This document shows positions 52,685-63,743 of a stretch of DNA of 64,000 nucleotides, one piece after another. The number at the start of each line of letters is the position of its first letter. Position 1 is the first letter of the stretch. The notes below the pieces were generated by a model. It did no database searches, was not told the origin of the DNA, and saw only the letters and a list, made by a program, of their open reading frames with translations. Both the position numbers and the translations under genes were made by a program. This stretch comes from Dictyobacter kobayashii. Its GTDB lineage: Bacteria; Chloroflexota; Ktedonobacteria; Ktedonobacterales; Ktedonobacteraceae. Where the stretch lies: the NCBI RefSeq assembly GCF_003967555.1, contig NZ_BIFS01000001.1, forward strand, positions 2,852,001 through 2,916,000, written 5' to 3'.

Positions 52685-52856
52685 AAATATACCTCCAATA
52701 CAATGCATGAAATACGCTTTTATGAATTGAGGAACACACAAGGGTTCCCCTCCTCTATACATTCGGGTCTACTTTACCATATGTATAGGGAGGGGGACCA
52801 ACCACTGTACTATTGTTACTCGTTTCTGACGTACGGTGTGGACAAACGCAGTATTC
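52685..52856. other. 172-bp gap between purF and purD
   Basis: Longer than the other gaps of the cluster. Apart from the purD ribosome site I see no hairpin or operator. It might contain an internal promoter. Confidence 0.3.
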
Positions 52857-54353
52857 TTATTGTCCTTTTATTGCTGTGTCACGCGGGAAAAAGGCGGCTG
52901 GCTGGGGGCTATGTTTGGCACCCACAATCGGATCAAAGGGCCAGCCCTGTTTTTCCATACAACCATAGCAAAATTCTTTATTCAAAAAGGCCATTGCCTG
53001 CTCGTCATTAGGTTCCAGGTTGGTCGTTTCAGCCGTTTGAATGGCCCGACCCAGGCCGGGCAAGCTAACGTAGCCCAGGCTGTCGACACCAATATAGTCT
53101 GCAACTTCCTGTACACTACGTCCGGAGGCGATCAGTTCCTCTTCTTGTGGAATGTCGATGCCAAAGTAGCAGGGATGGCGCAGTGGTGGTGCACTTGAGC
53201 GGAGATGAATCTCTTTTACCCCTCGGTTGCGCAAGGCCGAGACCAGGCGTTTCATGGTGTTACCACGGACTATAGAATCATCAACGATTACCAGGCGTTT
53301 TCCTTCAACTTTGGGTTGGACAAAGTTGAATTTTAGATCAACTTCTAATTGACGTAGACGCTGGTCTGGCTTGATAAAGGTGCGGTCACTATAGCGATTT
53401 TTAATGATGGCCTGGCTGTAAGCAATACCTGAGGCATTGGCATAGCCAAGTGCGGCTGGAATTGAAGAGTCAGGTACAGGTACCACCAGGTCGGCTTCGA
53501 CAGGATGTTCTCTGGCCAACTCACGTCCCAGAGCTTCGCGTACATTGTAGATATATGCATCATTAAGGCGGCTGGTTGCATCAGAAAAATAGATGTGCTC
53601 AAAAACGCAGAGGGAGGTCTTTTGGGCTTTGACCAGGATCTCTGAATGCATGCCGTTTTCGTCGAAGGTGATAAATTCGCCGGGCTCTACCTCGCGTACA
53701 TAGGTGGCTCCCATGCGATCGAGTGCACAGGACTCAGAGGCGGCGATCCAACTGCTGCCGATGCGACCAATACATAGGGGGCGCATTCCCCAGGGATCGC
53801 GCATGGCGTAGAGCTTGCCCTCGGCCAGTATCACCAGGCTGTATGAACCACGCAGGGATGGAAATGTAGCGATCATGCGCTCGCGCAGGGTCTTGCCCTG
53901 GGCGTAAAGGAGCATAAAGGCCATGATCTCGCTCTCGGTGGTCGATCTCAATATTTCGTTTGGAAAGAGTGCTCGTAGGGTCTCGCCATTGACGATATTT
54001 CCGTTGTGGGCCAGTGCGATGGTGTCATATTGACCACTGCGTTCACCTACTACAAATGGACCTGCATTTTCCACGCAGCTTGAGCCAGTGGTGGAATAGC
54101 GTACATGCCCAATGCCACAGTAGGTATCTGGCAGGCTCGTGCCTGAATCTTGAAAGACTTCGCGTACTTTCCCCATGCCAACCCGGTGGACAACCTGACC
54201 ATTGTCGTCGTAGACGGCCATGCCGGCGCTCTCTTGACCTCGATGTTGTAAGGCGGTCAATGCCAGGGTAATGTAACGCCGCACGTCGAGACTATCGTCG
54301 CCCTTTGGCTTATAGATCCCTACTATTCCGCAAGCGTCGTGTAGTCGCTCCAT
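52857..54353 (-). CDS. purF: Amidophosphoribosyltransferase
   Basis: First committed step of purine synthesis: PRPP plus glutamine to phosphoribosylamine. 498 aa. MERLHDACGIVGIY shows a 7-residue propeptide before the nucleophile Cys8. The glutaminase half has ALQHRGQESAG and GHVRYSTTG; the transferase half has RLVIVDDSIVRGNTMKRLV (PRPP loop). Cysteines in LCVFEHIYF, RHPCYFGIDIP and FCYGCMEK match the four 4Fe-4S ligands of the Bacillus-type, oxygen-sensitive enzyme. GAGGA precedes the ATG. Substrate PRPP comes from prs at 68. Confidence 0.95.
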   Translation of the reverse strand: MERLHDACGIVGIYKPKGDDSLDVRRYITLALTALQHRGQESAGMAVYDDNGQVVHRVGMGKVREVFQDSGTSLPDTYCGIGHVRYSTTGSSCVENAGPFVVGERSGQYDTIALAHNGNIVNGETLRALFPNEILRSTTESEIMAFMLLYAQGKTLRERMIATFPSLRGSYSLVILAEGKLYAMRDPWGMRPLCIGRIGSSWIAASESCALDRMGATYVREVEPGEFITFDENGMHSEILVKAQKTSLCVFEHIYFSDATSRLNDAYIYNVREALGRELAREHPVEADLVVPVPDSSIPAALGYANASGIAYSQAIIKNRYSDRTFIKPDQRLRQLEVDLKFNFVQPKVEGKRLVIVDDSIVRGNTMKRLVSALRNRGVKEIHLRSSAPPLRHPCYFGIDIPQEEELIASGRSVQEVADYIGVDSLGYVSLPGLGRAIQTAETTNLEPNDEQAMAFLNKEFCYGCMEKQGWPFDPIVGAKHSPQPAAFFPRDTAIKGQ

Positions 54354-54420
54354 ACTCGGTTCCTCGTATTCTGCTTTTGCAAGATATGTAACCTGATAAT
54401 CAAATGATTTGAGGTCTAAT

Positions 54421-55185
54421 TTAGTTGACCTTTAACTTCCCTGTCAGATCTGCCACCAGCGCATAGCGGTCCGCGATATCTTGCAATGCCGCGGGTGTGA
54501 CATCCTGGAGATTGCGATAAACTTGTTTGTCTAGCATACGTGATTTGTCACCACCGGGCCAGAGGCGCCAGCTATCATTATCGATGACATCGGCTACCAT
54601 CAAATTCCCCTGTGGATCACGTCCAAATTCGATTTTGAGATCTACCAGCATCACATCGGCACTGTTCCAGGCGCGTTCCAGGACATCGAAGACGCGACGC
54701 CCTTCCTGGGCCATCCAGGCGATCTCTGCTTCGCTTGCCAGTCCTAGCTCAATGATATCTTTAGGCCAGATCTGTGGATCATGGCGCGCATCATCCTTTA
54801 AGAAGGTCTCGATGAGTACGGGATCGAAACGGGTGCCCTCGCTTACATCGGGATTGCGTTTGAGGTAGGAGCCGGTGGCGATACGGCGTTGTACATGCTC
54901 AATTGGTAGCATATCACAACGTTTGACGAGCAGGGTGGTATCGTCGATCTTTTTGACGAAATGGGTTGCGATATTGCCTTCGTTGAGCAGGCGAAAAACA
55001 TTGGCTGTTGTGATGGTGCTCAAACGAGATTTGCCTGCGATCTCGTTGCGGCGTGCTCCGTCGCCGGCGGTAATCTGATCTTTGCCAACCATATAGACCA
55101 AGGTGTCATCGTCAGGATAGGCATAAATCTTTTTGGTTTTGCCTTCGGTCAGAAGGGGACCAAAGAGAGCATTACTGTTGGTCAT
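54421..55185 (-). CDS. purC: SAICAR synthetase
   Basis: Phosphoribosylaminoimidazole-succinocarboxamide synthase: joins CAIR and aspartate with ATP. 254 aa from 55185, where AAAGGA lies nine bases upstream; the preceding 20 codons are not family-like. Motifs: LLTEGKTKKIYAYPDDDTLVYM (nucleotide loop), GDGARRNEIAGK, RRIATGSYLKRNPDVSEG, VDLKIEFGRDPQGNLMVADVIDNDSWRLWPGG. Between purF (67 bp) and purQ-purM (143 bp). Confidence 0.94.
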   Translation of the reverse strand: MTNSNALFGPLLTEGKTKKIYAYPDDDTLVYMVGKDQITAGDGARRNEIAGKSRLSTITTANVFRLLNEGNIATHFVKKIDDTTLLVKRCDMLPIEHVQRRIATGSYLKRNPDVSEGTRFDPVLIETFLKDDARHDPQIWPKDIIELGLASEAEIAWMAQEGRRVFDVLERAWNSADVMLVDLKIEFGRDPQGNLMVADVIDNDSWRLWPGGDKSRMLDKQVYRNLQDVTPAALQDIADRYALVADLTGKLKVN

Positions 55186-55328
55186 GTTGGGATATCCTTT
55201 CTCGAAACCCTGACCTACTACAATGAATTGGGAGTCGCGAGGCACGGGCTCGTAACTCTACCAGGGGAGGAGATACTCCCCTGGTATACATATCCACTTA
55301 TAATGCGCTTATAGTATGTTTAATATGT

Positions 55329-57181
55329 TTAAAATTTCAGGTTGACGCCTTCACCCCTGGTGATGGTGCCGATGGTTTGCAGCTCTGGAAGGCAACTGCG
55401 CGCTTCAAGGGCCGCTTTGGGGGCTAGCACAATGACCATGCCAATTCCCATATTAAAGGTACGATAAAGCTCTTCCTGATCGATATTGCCCAGACGGGCG
55501 ATCAATTGGAAGAGGGCGGGCACGGTCCAGGCCTGGGTATCGATATTGGCTTGCGTTCCAATCGGGAGGATGCGGGAAATATTTCCTTTGAAGCCTCCAC
55601 CCGTGATGTGCGCGATCCCTTTGATATAGCGACTGCGATCCGCCAGGTATTCTCGTAGCAAGCTTATCTCTCGTAGATAACTGCGATGGGGACGTAGGAG
55701 CGCGTCTGCCAGCGTTTCGCCCAGTTCTGGGACGATTGTATCCAATGGTTGATGCGCGAAGATTCGGCGTGCTAATGAGTAGCCATTGGTATGCAATCCA
55801 TTGGATGGGAGACCTAGAATAATATCCCCTTCTTCAATGGTGGCCCCGTTCTGGGCTTCGTCTTCTTCGACGACGCCAACGATGGTCCCCGCCAGATCAA
55901 AGGCACCTGTTGCATAGACATCGGGCATTTCAGCGGTCTCGCCTCCCAGAAGTGCGCAATTCGCTTCCTGGCAGGCATTGGCTACTCCCTGTACAATAGT
56001 GGCTGCCTGTACGGGGTCGAGCTTGTTGACGGCCAGGTAGTCCATGAAGAAAAGGGGCTTGGCTCCCTGGGCCAGCAGGTCGTTGACCGAGTGGTTGACG
56101 ATATCGTAGCCGATGGTGTCATAACGTCCTGCCTGCGCGGCGAGCAGGGTTTTGGTTCCCACTCCATCCGTTGAGGCGACCAGCGCTGGTCGATCCATTT
56201 TACGCAAGGCCTGGGCGCTAAAGACACCAGCAAAGGCTCCAACTCCTGCCAGTACATTTGGACCCTGGGCGGCGCGCACCGCTTCTTTCATCAGGCGCAC
56301 TGCTTTTTCGCCGGCTTCGATGTCTACGCCGCTGGCGGCATAAGAGATGGCTCCCGGTTGGCTGCTGGCCTGCCGGGTTGGCTCTCCACCATTTTTTGGC
56401 AGTAATGTCTTGGCATAGTTATAAGCATTCTGGAAGATCAGGAGCCCATCTCCCAGATCGTTGCTCTGTCCCCGGCGCTGTGGATGTTGCAGGGCGTTGA
56501 CGTAGCGCTCAGGATGAGGCATCAAGCCAAAGACGTTCCCTTGCGCATTACAGATACCTGCGACATTCCCCAGTGAGCCATTGGGGTTGTCTGGATAACT
56601 GACATTCTGGGGATGCTCGCTGCTGCTACTGATATAGACCAGAGGTATCTGACCGTTGCTTTGCAAGCTGGCGATATCTCCATCGAGGACAAATTGTCCT
56701 TCCCCATGGGCAACTGGCATTTCGATGGCGCGCTCCAGGCCTTTTGTGAAGATACAGGGACTTTGTTGGGCCGCCATGGTGATCCAGCGACATTCAAATT
56801 GCGCCAGTTCGTTCTCGGTCAGGGTAGCTCGCAGGGGGGCTCAGCCTGGTTGCCAGGTAGTAATCCCAGGCGTACCAGGACCTGGAAGCCGTTACAGATG
56901 CCCAATACCGGGCGGCCTTCAGCGACAAATTGTTCCAGTTGCGCTCCCAGGTGCAGTTTGAGCTTCTTGGCCAACAATGTGCCGGCGCCCAGGTCATCTC
57001 CATAGGAGAAGCCGCCCGGGATGGCCAGGAAGTGATATTCTAGCAGCTTCTCAGGAGCTTTGAGGAGCTGATTGATATGCAAGAGATCGGTTTCAAAGCC
57101 GACCAGCCGACAGGCCTGGGCCGTTTCACGATCACAGTTGATGCCGGGGGCACGTAAAACCAATGCACGTAATGCGCCCAT
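55329..57181 (-). CDS. FGAM synthase glutaminase (PurQ) fused to AIR synthetase (PurM); one frame break
   Basis: Residues 1-270 are PurQ, the glutaminase that feeds ammonia to PurL: VLRAPGINCDRE, IPGGFSYGDDLGAG, VLGICNGFQVL (nucleophile Cys) and, after a break, GLMPHPERY (His-Glu). The break is at the G3 run 56822-56824 (plus strand); one added base gives ELPLTENELAQFECRWITMAAQQSP. After a 20-residue linker (PKNGGEPTRQASSQPG) the same frame continues as PurM: YAASGVDIEAGEKAVRLM, LVASTDGVGTKTLLA, GGETAEMPDVY, GLPSNGLHTNGYSLARR, AHITGGGFKGNISR. No start codon for a separate PurM is in frame in the linker. The start overlaps the purSL stop (TAATG). Confidence 0.85.
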
Positions 57182-60100
57182 TATGCCTGTCCTCCCTTCC
57201 AGGATGTTTGTAGCTCGTCTATGCCAACGTTGAGCAACTCTTCTTCTCCATTCTGGATGATGAAGCGTGAGGTGTTGTTGACCTCACCAATGCGGTAGAG
57301 TTCCTCGACTCCATTGGTTTTCATGTAGTTCTCAAAGGTCCCTAGCTGTTCAGGTGTCACTTCTACCAGGAAGCGGGTAGCTGATTCGCTGAAGAGCTTG
57401 GCGATGGCAACTGCGCTACTTGAGAGCCCATCCGAACTCTGTAAGCCGAAGCGTCTGACGTTGAGGGTCGCCCCACGTAGCGCGGCCAGCGACATCTCAG
57501 CGGCCGCTACGGCCAGGCCACCTTCAGATAGATCATGACAGCTACGTACCAGTCCCTGGCGAATAGCATCTCCGAGTACGGTCATCGTTTGCAGGGCGTG
57601 CTGGATTCTTACCTGCGGCACGCTGGTCCGGGGGAAGAGCTGGGCAAAGGAATCAGTATCGATCACTTCTCCATAATGTGAGCCTGCCATCTCGTTGCGG
57701 GTGCCACCCACCAGATAAAGCAGGTTGCCCGGTGTCTTCAAGGCCATATCCACGGTCGGGGTGACATCTTTAATCACACTGACTGCTGAAATGACCAGCG
57801 TTGGGATGACCGGGAAGCGTTGGCCGTCGGCCCTGTACTCATTGTTCAGGCTATCTTTACCTGAAATGAAGGGGGTGCCAAAGCCGACTGCGGCATCATG
57901 ACAGCCTTTGACTGCCCGTACCAGTAGCCCTAATTGCTCGGGATCGGTAGGATTGCCCCAGCAGAAGTTGTCGAGGATAGCGGCGTGGGTAACGTCGCCA
58001 CCAACGGCGGTCAGGTTGCGCAGTGCTTCATCTACGGCGTTGACGGCCATATGATAGGGGTCAATCTTGCCATAGAGCGGATTAACGCCGTTCGAGAGCA
58101 CGACACCCGCTTTTGAGTCTGGTTCTCCCTCGATCAGTGGCTGCAGTACTGCGGCATCGCCTGGTCCATTGCCTGCACGGCCGACCAGTGGCTTACGAAC
58201 TGTACCACCCTGAACCTCGTGGTCATAGCGGCGTACCACCTCTTCTTTCGAAGCGATTGATGGATGGCGCAACAGGGCCAACAGGGTTGGGGCCAATGAT
58301 CCGGCCACTCCCTGTGGTACGCTGCCAGTTCTGGCTTTGCCGCTCAGTTTGTTTTCGGGGAGCCGCCATACCGCATCCAGGGTCTTTTGGGGCAGGCCAT
58401 CGTGGAGGAATTCCATGTCCATATTGGCCACGACCTGTCCATTGTAGGTCAGGGTCAGGCGGTGGTCGCCGGTAAATGTGCCCAGGATGCTGGCCTCGAC
58501 CTCTTCGATCTCGCAGATCTCCAGCAATTCATTAATGCGCGCTGGCGGAACCGCCAGGATCATACGTTCCTGGGCCTCGGAGAGCCAGATTTCCCAGGGG
58601 GCCAGTCCCTGATATTTCAGTGGAGCTTTGGTGAGCTCTACCCGAGCCCCGGTTTTGGAGCCCATCTCGCCGACCGCTGAAGAGAAGCCACCAGCTCCAC
58701 AGTCTGTGATGGCGTGGTATAACTGGCGGTCGCGGGCCTGAATAATAACGTCCGTCACTTTTTTCTCGGTGATGGGCGCGCCGATCTGTACCGCGGTACC
58801 CGCTTGCGTATTGATCTCCAGGCTCATCTCGCCCGAAGAGAAGGTGGCACCATGTACACCGTCACGGCCGGTGCGACCACCCAGTGAGACGATCAGGTCT
58901 CCGGGCTCAACCTGGGTTGGATGGCTACCATGGGGCAGGATACCTAAACAACCACAGAAGACAAGGGGATTATAGGTATAGCCGGGATGGTAAAGGATGG
59001 CTCCATTAACTGTTGGGATGCCCATCTTGTTGCCGTAGTCGCGCACGCCGCTGACTACGCCGCTGGCAATACGCCTGGGTGTTAATACGCCAGCCGGTAG
59101 CTCATCAGCGGGCGTATCCAGTGGCCCAAAGCAAAGAATGTCGGTGCAGGCGATCGGTTGGGCCGAAACGCCCACTACGTCGCGAATGACGCCTCCCACT
59201 CCGGTATTGGCGCCGCCAAAAGGCTCAATGGCTGAGGGTGGTTATGCGTCTCGACTTTAAACGCTACATCCTGTGTCTCAGTGAGACGAATGATGCCGGC
59301 ATTATCGCTGAAGGCTGAGACTAGCCAATCTTGTTTGACCTTGTCAGTGGCGCTGACAATATAGCGTTTGAGCAAGCCTTGAATGGTCTCACTCTCAATA
59401 GTATTGCCGTTGGCATCGACTTCTCGATAATGCACAGTTGCTTTAAATGTCTTATGGGAACAGTGCTCGGACCATGTTTGGGCTAAGGTTTCTAGCTCTA
59501 CGTCGGTTGGTTCGCGTTCCTGTTCGCGGTAATGCTGTTGGATTGTGCGCATCTCTTCCAGATTGAGCGAGAGCAATCCGGCTCGGCTGACTTCAAGCAA
59601 TTGCTCGTCTGTCATGCTGGACAGAAAAATAGTGCGAGCAGCTTGCTGTGCATGATCGGTACTAACTACATCGGTTGTCTGCCCGTCCGCTTGTGCTACA
59701 CTCACAGTCGGCAGTTCATGTCCCGTCTGTGGTGTCTGCTGATTCTGGAAAGGATCGAGCGCATAGTGCTGAATAACTGGATTAAATAATAAGGCTTTGG
59801 CGATGCTATGGGCATCGGCCTCACTGAGACGGCTATCTAACAGATAGCGGTGTCCAGTTTCAACATATTCAAGTCCCGTGATCCCCACCATCTGTGCGCC
59901 AGCAACCACACTCTCTGCCAGCGTATCAGTGACGCCGGCATGAAAAAACACATCGACAATATGACCTGTCTCTGTGTTTTTGGTATGCTGTTCCTCTGTT
60001 GTATAGCTTGCCTCTTGTACTACCGGATCGACCAGCAGTTGTTGTATCAGCTGATCGATCTGCTCTGTGCCCAGGTTGCCCTGAATGCGGTAGAGTTGGG

Positions 60101-60254
60101 CCGTGCGAATCGTAGGTTGCGAGGTATCCGCGGATAAATCCGCTAGGGACGGAAGATGTTTTGTTGGTAGTTGTAATATTTCATGAACGAGCTTATGCGC
60201 GTGAACGTCATGACGATCCGCGACTGCTCGTACTTCTATTTGATATAGTGTCAC
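57181..60254 (-). CDS. purL: FGAM synthase large subunit with N-terminal PurS-like domains; one frame break
   Basis: Fourth step of purine synthesis: ATP-dependent amidation of FGAR with ammonia from PurQ. About 1024 aa. Residues 1-95 and 100-170 each look like PurS (ending LLVDPVVQEASY and LLFNPVIQHYAL). The PurL linker follows (AQTWSEHCSHKTFKA), then the catalytic halves. The frame breaks at the G3 run 59236-59238; one base added gives [34 protein letters not shown]. Later motifs: DCGAGGFSSAVGEMG, GAAVLQP, CHDLSEGGLAVAAAEMS. Small-type PurL is about 740 aa, so this is a PurS-PurS-PurL fusion. PurQ is supplied by the next gene. Confidence 0.9.
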
Positions 60255-60371
60255 GTTCCTCTGATCCTGGCTGGCTGCCTCGATGCCTGTTTAATGACAT
60301 CAGGTGACTTGCTAGTAAATAGAATGTCCGTGCTGGTCTCATCCAATGGGGACAAGCTCATTGTAACATCT

Positions 60372-61201
60372 TTATTTGACAGATGGCAAATTACTAATAG
60401 ATGAGGTAACCGAAGCGAACCAGGCTGCACCGTACTTTAGTTGGCCATATAAAAGCAGATTGGGCTCGCCGGTAGCCGAGATATTGCCGTGTTTTTCCAG
60501 GATGAAGTGGGTTAAATTTTCACGACTGACCTGCAAGGTGTGCAGCGTCTTGATCTCGCTATCTTCAGGCTTGCGTTGTTTGACTTCGGCTAGAGAGATG
60601 TTGAGCCGGGTGAGGAAGCACAGTTCAGCATGGGGCATGGCCAGGTCATAGACTAATCCGAGGCAGAGCTGTTCGCTGATGTCGGTCGCCAGAATCCCTG
60701 TCTCCTCGCGGATCTCGCGCTGCATGGCGGCAAAGGGGTCCGGCTGCTGGTTTGGGGTAATATCCCTGTCGCGCTCAAAGAAACCGCCGATGACATGGTA
60801 GCGGCCAGCATAGACGTCTACCCCTGCCGCTTGTCCAGCAGGATCGCACCATCGTTGGTCTCAACGACCGAGCAGACGGCCAGCGGATTGCCCAGCTCGC
60901 TGCGCGCTCGTCCAGTGGCAAAATTTTTGTGACGCGTTGTGACATATTCTTTGTAGCTGGTCTGGCTTAATGTTAACTGTAAGCTCTGCTCGCTGTCTTG
61001 CCGGGCTGAGATGAAGCGATAGAGTGGGGCGTCAAAGAGCAAACTTTGTTGTTGCTGAGCCTGCCGTAATTTTTCTTGCCAGTACTGATCCATCTCTGCC
61101 TGCAGCTCTGGTGTGAGCTGCAGGTGCTGGTCGGGTTGATAAGAGATGTGTAGATCCTCGGATCGGTACAGACCCTGGGCCAGAATCTCAAATTCAAGCA
61201 T
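60372..61201 (-). CDS. Nudix hydrolase, one frame break
   Basis: A hydrolase of nucleoside diphosphates linked to another moiety, about 276 aa. The N-terminal 100 residues (FEILAQGLYRSEDLHISYQPDQ...TSYKEYVTTRHKNFA) resemble the leading domain of NUDT22-like enzymes. The Nudix domain begins GNPLAVCSVVETNDGAILLDKR. The frame breaks at the C4 run 60821-60824; one added base gives VDVYAGRYHVIGGFFERDRDITP and then MQREIREETGI, the core Nudix box (R-E-x-x-E-E-x-G). It lies 12 bp after guaA on the same strand, so it is probably co-transcribed. Confidence 0.82.
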
Positions 61202-61213
61202 ATAATCCTCTGC

Positions 61214-62860
61214 TTATTCCCATTCGATGGTTGCGGGTGGCTTTGAAGTGATGTCATAGACCACGCGGTTAATCTCTGCTACTTCATTGACCAGCCGATT
61301 TGAGATGCGGCCGAGCAGTTCGGGTGAGAGTCTGGCCCAGTCGGCGGTCATAAAGTCGCCGGTCGTGACGGCGCGCACCGCCACCAGGTTGGCGTAGGTG
61401 CGATAATCACCCATGACGCCCACGCTTTGAATGGGGGTAAGTACCGCAAAGGCCTGCCCCAGCTGGCGATAGATGCCCGCCTTTTGAATCTCTTCAATCA
61501 CAATTTTATCAGCGGCGCGCAGGATATCGAGGCGCTGCTCATCGATGGCCCCGATGATACGAATGGCCAGTCCGGGTCCTGGGAAAGGATGACGCCAGAC
61601 CCAATCTTCTGGCAGGCCCAGGGCGGCACCGATCTCACGGACCTCGTCTTTAAAGAGCATGCGCAGTGGCTCGACCAGCTTCAATTTCATCTCTTTAGGC
61701 AGGCCCCCTACATTGTGGTGCGATTTGATGCTCTTGGCGGTGCTGGCCGTGTCATGGCTGGTGCTCTCGATCACATCGGGATAAAGGGTTCCCTGGGCCA
61801 GAAAGGCGATATTGCCCTGCTCTTCGGCCAGCCGTATCGATTCATCTTCAAATACGCGGATAAATTCTTCGCCGATAATCTTACGCTTCTGCTCTGGATC
61901 AATGACGTTGGCCAGCCGATCCAGGAAACGCTTGCGTGCATCGACGACTACCAGGGGGATATGCATATGATTGCCAAAGGTATCCACGACCTGCTCGCGT
62001 TCGCCTGCGCGCAGCAGTCCGGTATCCACAAAGATACAGGTTAACTGGTTGCCGATCGCTTTGTGAATCAGAAGGGCCGCGACCGCTGAGTCGACACCGC
62101 CCGAGAGGCCACAGATGACACGCTCATTGCCAACCTGTTGCCGGATCAGTTCAACGGCTTCATCAATCACGTGTCCTGGGGTCCAGCTTGGCTCGCAGTG
62201 GCAGACGCGGAACAGGAAGTTGCGAATGATATCTTTTCCCTGTGGTGTGTGGGTGACCTCGGGGTGGAATTGCAGACCAATATAGCCCTGCGGACTACCA
62301 ATCGCGGCTACAGGATTGCTCTCAGTGCAGGCCAGGACGCGGAAGCCTGCTGGCAATTGATCTACACTATCGCCGTGGCTCATCCAGACGGGCAAGCGCA
62401 ATGTCTGGGATTCTGGTGTATCCAGATTATCGGTTTGCTGGGGTGAGACCGTGATACCTTCAAAAATACGGAAACTTTCGGGATCAGTGGCTGCATCTGA
62501 GAGCACCTCTATGGTGGCCGGGCCATATTCGCGCAATCCTTTGGAGAGAGCCACATGGCCGCCTAGATTCTGAGCCAGCAATTGCATACCATAGCAGATG
62601 CCCAGCACGGGTAGCCCACTTTTAAGGATGGCCGGATCGCACGAAGGGGCATCCGCATCATATACGCTGGATGGTCCACCAGAGAAGATAAAGCCTTTAA
62701 TATTGAGGTGCTCATTCTTCTGCAGTTGCTCCAAAGTAGTATCTGCGGGAACAAGTTCACTATAGACATGACATTCACGAATACGACGGGTGATCAGGCG
62801 GCTGTATTGGGAGCCGTAATCAAAAACAATGATGGCCTCGCGGCGCTCTGGTGCGTGCAT
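61214..62860 (-). CDS. guaA: GMP synthase (glutamine-hydrolysing)
   Basis: Converts XMP to GMP with glutamine and ATP; 548 aa including a longer N-terminus. The start at 62860 has AGGAAGGG upstream. Class I glutaminase: [37 protein letters not shown] (nucleophile Cys) and [11 protein letters not shown] (His, Glu). ATP-pyrophosphatase: [21 protein letters not shown] and [10 protein letters not shown]-terminal dimerisation domain: [29 protein letters not shown], and the end KPPATIEWE. First gene of the purine cluster. Confidence 0.96.
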   Translation of the reverse strand: MHAPERREAIIVFDYGSQYSRLITRRIRECHVYSELVPADTTLEQLQKNEHLNIKGFIFSGGPSSVYDADAPSCDPAILKSGLPVLGICYGMQLLAQNLGGHVALSKGLREYGPATIEVLSDAATDPESFRIFEGITVSPQQTDNLDTPESQTLRLPVWMSHGDSVDQLPAGFRVLACTESNPVAAIGSPQGYIGLQFHPEVTHTPQGKDIIRNFLFRVCHCEPSWTPGHVIDEAVELIRQQVGNERVICGLSGGVDSAVAALLIHKAIGNQLTCIFVDTGLLRAGEREQVVDTFGNHMHIPLVVVDARKRFLDRLANVIDPEQKRKIIGEEFIRVFEDESIRLAEEQGNIAFLAQGTLYPDVIESTSHDTASTAKSIKSHHNVGGLPKEMKLKLVEPLRMLFKDEVREIGAALGLPEDWVWRHPFPGPGLAIRIIGAIDEQRLDILRAADKIVIEEIQKAGIYRQLGQAFAVLTPIQSVGVMGDYRTYANLVAVRAVTTGDFMTADWARLSPELLGRISNRLVNEVAEINRVVYDITSKPPATIEWE

Positions 62861-63160
62861 GGGTTCCCTTCCTGAAACAGAGCACAACATGGGAAGTGCC
62901 CTATAGGCATCCATATAGGGATGGATGCCTTATCATATATATTGCAATAGGAAACCCGTAATGCACAGGGGGAGATGTACAACGATACTCGCATATAATC
63001 TGACAAACGCGCCACGTAGCCATCCATCTACTGTGAACGAGTCCTCATTGCTTTAGTTCGCTTGAGATCAGTGTTGATTTTAGAGTATATCACAGATACT
63101 TCCCGATGTTTACTCTTTGCAGATGGTAGAGGTTGAGAACACATCTCTAACGCCTTATAT
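62861..63160. promoter_or_regulatory. guaA leader and promoter region with hairpin
   Basis: 300 bp without a gene. On the minus strand a 10-bp perfect stem AGGCATCCAT / ATGGATGCCT (62905-62914 and 62921-62930, loop of 6) lies about 45 bp before the guaA start. It does not show purine-riboswitch loops. It may be an attenuator-type or stability hairpin for the purine transcript. Confidence 0.4.
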
Positions 63161-63529
63161 CTACACCACAAAATTGGGTTTCTCGGCAAACTTAAATGGG
63201 ATACTATTATGGCGGGCCGCCTCCAGACATGTAACGCCGTTGTTCCCCACTTGCGCACTATGCCGTATGCCCGCTGGAAGCAACATACAGTCCCCCGGCT
63301 CCAAATCAACATATACCGCGTTGCCAGTCTCGTCTAATTGATCAGGCAAAATGAAGCGTATTGAACCCCTTACACAGTACAAAACCTTTTCATAGCTATG
63401 GGTATGCGGTGAGTACCTATCGCCAGGTCCATTGGACCAGGAGTAAGGCCGCAAGCCCTGCTGTCGCATTCTGGCACAAAGCTCCTGCTCTTGTGGCGGG
63501 CTCTGATCATGCCAGCGAATAATCTGCAT
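63161..63529 (-). CDS. Cupin-domain protein
   Basis: A 122-aa single-domain cupin. The start at 63529 has AAGGAG nine bases upstream. The first cupin motif is present as SPHTHSYEKVLYCVRGSIRF (His, His, Glu, Gly) and the second as PGDCMLLPAGIRHSAQVG (Pro, Gly, His). The metal-binding residues are intact. Small stand-alone cupins may be isomerases, sensors or dioxygenases; nothing in the context narrows this down. It is divergent from the gene at 63744. Confidence 0.85.
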   Translation of the reverse strand: MQIIRWHDQSPPQEQELCARMRQQGLRPYSWSNGPGDRYSPHTHSYEKVLYCVRGSIRFILPDQLDETGNAVYVDLEPGDCMLLPAGIRHSAQVGNNGVTCLEAARHNSIPFKFAEKPNFVV

Positions 63530-63743
63530 TCCAGACTCCTTAATATAAAAATCACAAAAAGATTGAAATTTGACTTCAGTATAACGAACCTCTATGAACA
63601 TCATGTGAAAGGATCGCAAAAATTATGTTAATAAATCGTACTTGTGTACACGTTAACTATTGCTGTAGCTTCAGGAAAACTGTACAATGATAAGAATATT
63701 CTTTAGCACATCGTTGGCTTTGATAAGGAGGATCCCTCTACCC

